From the NCBI GenBank assembly GCA_031277075.1, contig JAISLV010000187.1, forward strand, positions 1-6,852: 6,852 nucleotides of DNA, written 5' to 3'. Source of the stretch: Endomicrobium sp. (GTDB taxonomy: Bacteria > Elusimicrobiota > Endomicrobiia > Endomicrobiales > Endomicrobiaceae). Numbering within the stretch: the first letter of the stretch is position 1; every line of letters begins with the position of its first letter. The notes beneath the pieces were generated by a model. That model saw only the letters and a list, made by a program, of their open reading frames with translations, was not told where the DNA came from and searched no databases. Below are positions 5,400-6,852 of this stretch, in pieces. The position numbers were made by a program, and so were the translations under genes.

Positions 5400-6852
5400 T
5401 AAAGTATTCTATTACTATATTGGCTTTATAGTCCGTTTTTATAGCTTGCGAAAAATCCGACATAAAATACAATCTTATTTTCCATTCAGGCGGCAACTCG
5501 CCAAAAGCAGACGTATTCCACTTAAAGCCTCTTTCATCCATAAATCTCACTTCTTCGCTGTCTTTGTTAAGGGTTGCGTTAAAAGAAGAAATATCCCTCA
5601 TATTGTTCCACAAATCAAAATTGCTTCCGTCAAAAAGCTGGCTTTGCGTCCATGAAATTGTAGAAGAAACGGCGCGCCAGCGTATAGGGAGCATTTGCCT
5701 AGCGGGATTATAAGAATTTACAAAACCTGAAACTGTGTATGTGCTTATAGTTCCGATAAAATTTACGCTCGCAGTTGTAACTGAAGATTTATTGTCGGTA
5801 TATATAAGAGCTTTCCAGTTTGTTGGATAATTGTAATTTAAAGAGACGTCTATATAATGTTGTGAAATAATATTGTCGTTTCTAAAAGTATCGCTGCTCC
5901 ACACCAAAGATTGCGCCGTTGCAGAAGTGGAACTGCTTATTATCTGCGCGGAAATTTCGCCTGACGTGGCTTGCCTGTTGTCGTAATAATATTTAACGTC
6001 TGTAAAATCTTGCGTTTTGCCTATCGCGCCTGCGGGAATATTCATTGTTCCAACCGACCCTCCGCCGCGCGTGTAAAACCGAACCATTTTAGAACTGTTT
6101 TTATCGTGGTTATAAGCTATATAAGTTTTAGTTCCGCCTTTATCCATTACCAAAAAAGACGGAGTATCGGCGTAATAATTTGTGTCAATTTGCCCTAAAG
6201 AATTAAAAAAATGTATAAAATGCCAAGAAAAACTCATGCTGCTGCCGTCGTCGCCTACATAGTTGTCCTTTGAGCCATGTCCGTCTGCAAAACCTTTTTT
6301 AGAACCGTCAGGGTCAAAAGCGTTAAAATCTGCCACTGCTCCCGCTCCATCAAAAAGAGACTTAAGCCTTAACCAAATATCGCGCCAAAAATCTACGTCT
6401 GCTTTGTTTCCAGCTTTCACCCTGCCCGTATTATATTCATCATAAAAATTTTGAGCGTAACCCGTATTATATCCCAAATACAATAAAGACGGAGTAAGCG
6501 GCATCACTTGAATACCCATCACCGATTGAACTTCTATTGGAGTCCACCAAAGACTCCATCTAAAACTACTATCAAAAAGCATCCCAATGCTTTTATGATT
6601 AAAACTACTTGTTTGCCAAATATCTCCATCCATATTTAAATAATAGTTTTTAGTAGCTTCGTATTGCGTAGTATATCCGTAAATGCCCAAATTTATTAAA
6701 GTCGGGTTATTTGTCGCAAGTCCCCACAAATATACGCCCGCCCATGAGTTCATAGATTCAGAAGTTGACTCTTCGTCATTTCCCCACCATGCGTGCCCCC
6801 CCCCCCCGGCGCCGGGGCGCGGATGGGGGGGCGGGTGGGGCAATTTTGGTGG
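5392..6852 (-). CDS. Glycoside hydrolase family 81 endo-beta-1,3-glucanase, 5' end missing
   Basis: GH81 enzymes cleave beta-1,3-glucans by inversion. The visible part starts with the conserved active-site block GNDEESTSESMNSW (family form NNQESxSEA), whose glutamates (codons 6771-6769 and 6759-6757) correspond to the active-site pair. It is followed by WGLATNN, YTTQYEA, GDIW and MGIQVMPLTPSLLYLG, matching the family's GIQ-x-LPLTP region. SMSFSWHFIHFFNSLGQID and KTYIAYNHD also fit. The general-acid Asp lies upstream, outside the window. The last ~200 residues form a beta-rich module I do not recognise, ending LPPEWKIRLYFMSDFSQ…IEYFNE. No valid start is present: a TTG at 6843-6841 is the first possible one, but the frame is open to the edge and the encoded N-terminus (proline/glycine-rich) comes from suspect DNA. 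Reliable sequence ends near 6795. Probably secreted, though the signal peptide is not seen. Confidence 0.85.
   Translation of the reverse strand, partial: PPKLPHPPPHPRPGAGGGGHAWWGNDEESTSESMNSWAGVYLWGLATNNPTLINLGIYGYTTQYEATKNYYLNMDGDIWQTSSFNHKSIGMLFDSSFRWSLWWTPIEVQSVMGIQVMPLTPSLLYLGYNTGYAQNFYDEYNTGRVKAGNKADVDFWRDIWLRLKSLFDGAGAVADFNAFDPDGSKKGFADGHGSKDNYVGDDGSSMSFSWHFIHFFNSLGQIDTNYYADTPSFLVMDKGGTKTYIAYNHDKNSSKMVRFYTRGGGSVGTMNIPAGAIGKTQDFTDVKYYYDNRQATSGEISAQIISSSTSATAQSLVWSSDTFRNDNIISQHYIDVSLNYNYPTNWKALIYTDNKSSVTTASVNFIGTISTYTVSGFVNSYNPARQMLPIRWRAVSSTISWTQSQLFDGSNFDLWNNMRDISSFNATLNKDSEEVRFMDERGFKWNTSAFGELPPEWKIRLYFMSDFSQAIKTDYKANIVIEYFNE
6796..6852. other. GC-rich low-complexity end, probably an assembly artefact
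   Basis: Twelve C in a row (6796-6807), then GGCGCCGGGGCGCGG, seven G and further G-rich sequence contrast sharply with the AT-rich remainder of the window. On the gene strand this is a poly-G tract placed directly before the GH81 active-site motif, where the family normally has a conserved stretch. It should not be used for the protein N-terminus. Confidence 0.65.

Overview
All recognisable genes in this window lie on the minus strand. It looks like one fragment, possibly a whole contig, from a Gram-negative anaerobe with an outer membrane. Evidence for that is a PorV/PorQ-type outer-membrane barrel protein, signal peptides ending in A-x-A, and an extracellular protein with a FlgD-like C-terminal domain. 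The MutL carries the endonuclease motif usual in bacteria without MutH. The AT-rich coding, the FlgD-like domain and the carbohydrate-active enzyme would suit a member of the Elusimicrobiota or a similar gut lineage, but this is inference; nothing here is a taxonomic marker.

In the direction of transcription (right to left): (1) 6852-5392, the 3' part of a family GH81 endo-beta-1,3-glucanase, whose 5' end runs into a very GC-rich, suspect stretch at the window edge. (2) 5399-4188, overlapping it by 8 bp, a secreted 403-residue protein with a FlgD-like C-terminal domain. (3) 4187-3560, a gene-free repeat island with an array of six ~23-bp hairpin units, an inverted pair of palindromes, and other short repeats. 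(4) 3559-2642, a PorV/PorQ-like barrel protein. (5) 2641-2211, a spacer with a terminator-like hairpin facing the plus strand, the long copy of a palindromic element, and an 8-bp tandem repeat. (6) 2210-1779, a PilZ protein with a cysteine-rich tail. (7) 1773-1700, the short copy of the same palindromic element. (8) 1672 to the left edge, mutL, whose reading frame breaks at an A8 tract close to the left edge.

The GH81 enzyme and its coupled partner probably form an extracellular beta-1,3-glucan (laminarin, callose, curdlan or fungal wall) degrading unit. The barrel protein may belong to an outer-membrane export or transport system, but the repeat island separates it from that operon. The PilZ protein and MutL are a housekeeping/signalling pair with no obvious functional link.

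The most interesting signals are not classical genes: the homopolymer break in mutL, which deleting one A restores to a family-like C-terminus; a palindromic element before both pilZ and mutL that stays in frame with mutL and carries a TATAAT; and a hairpin array with compensatory stem changes.
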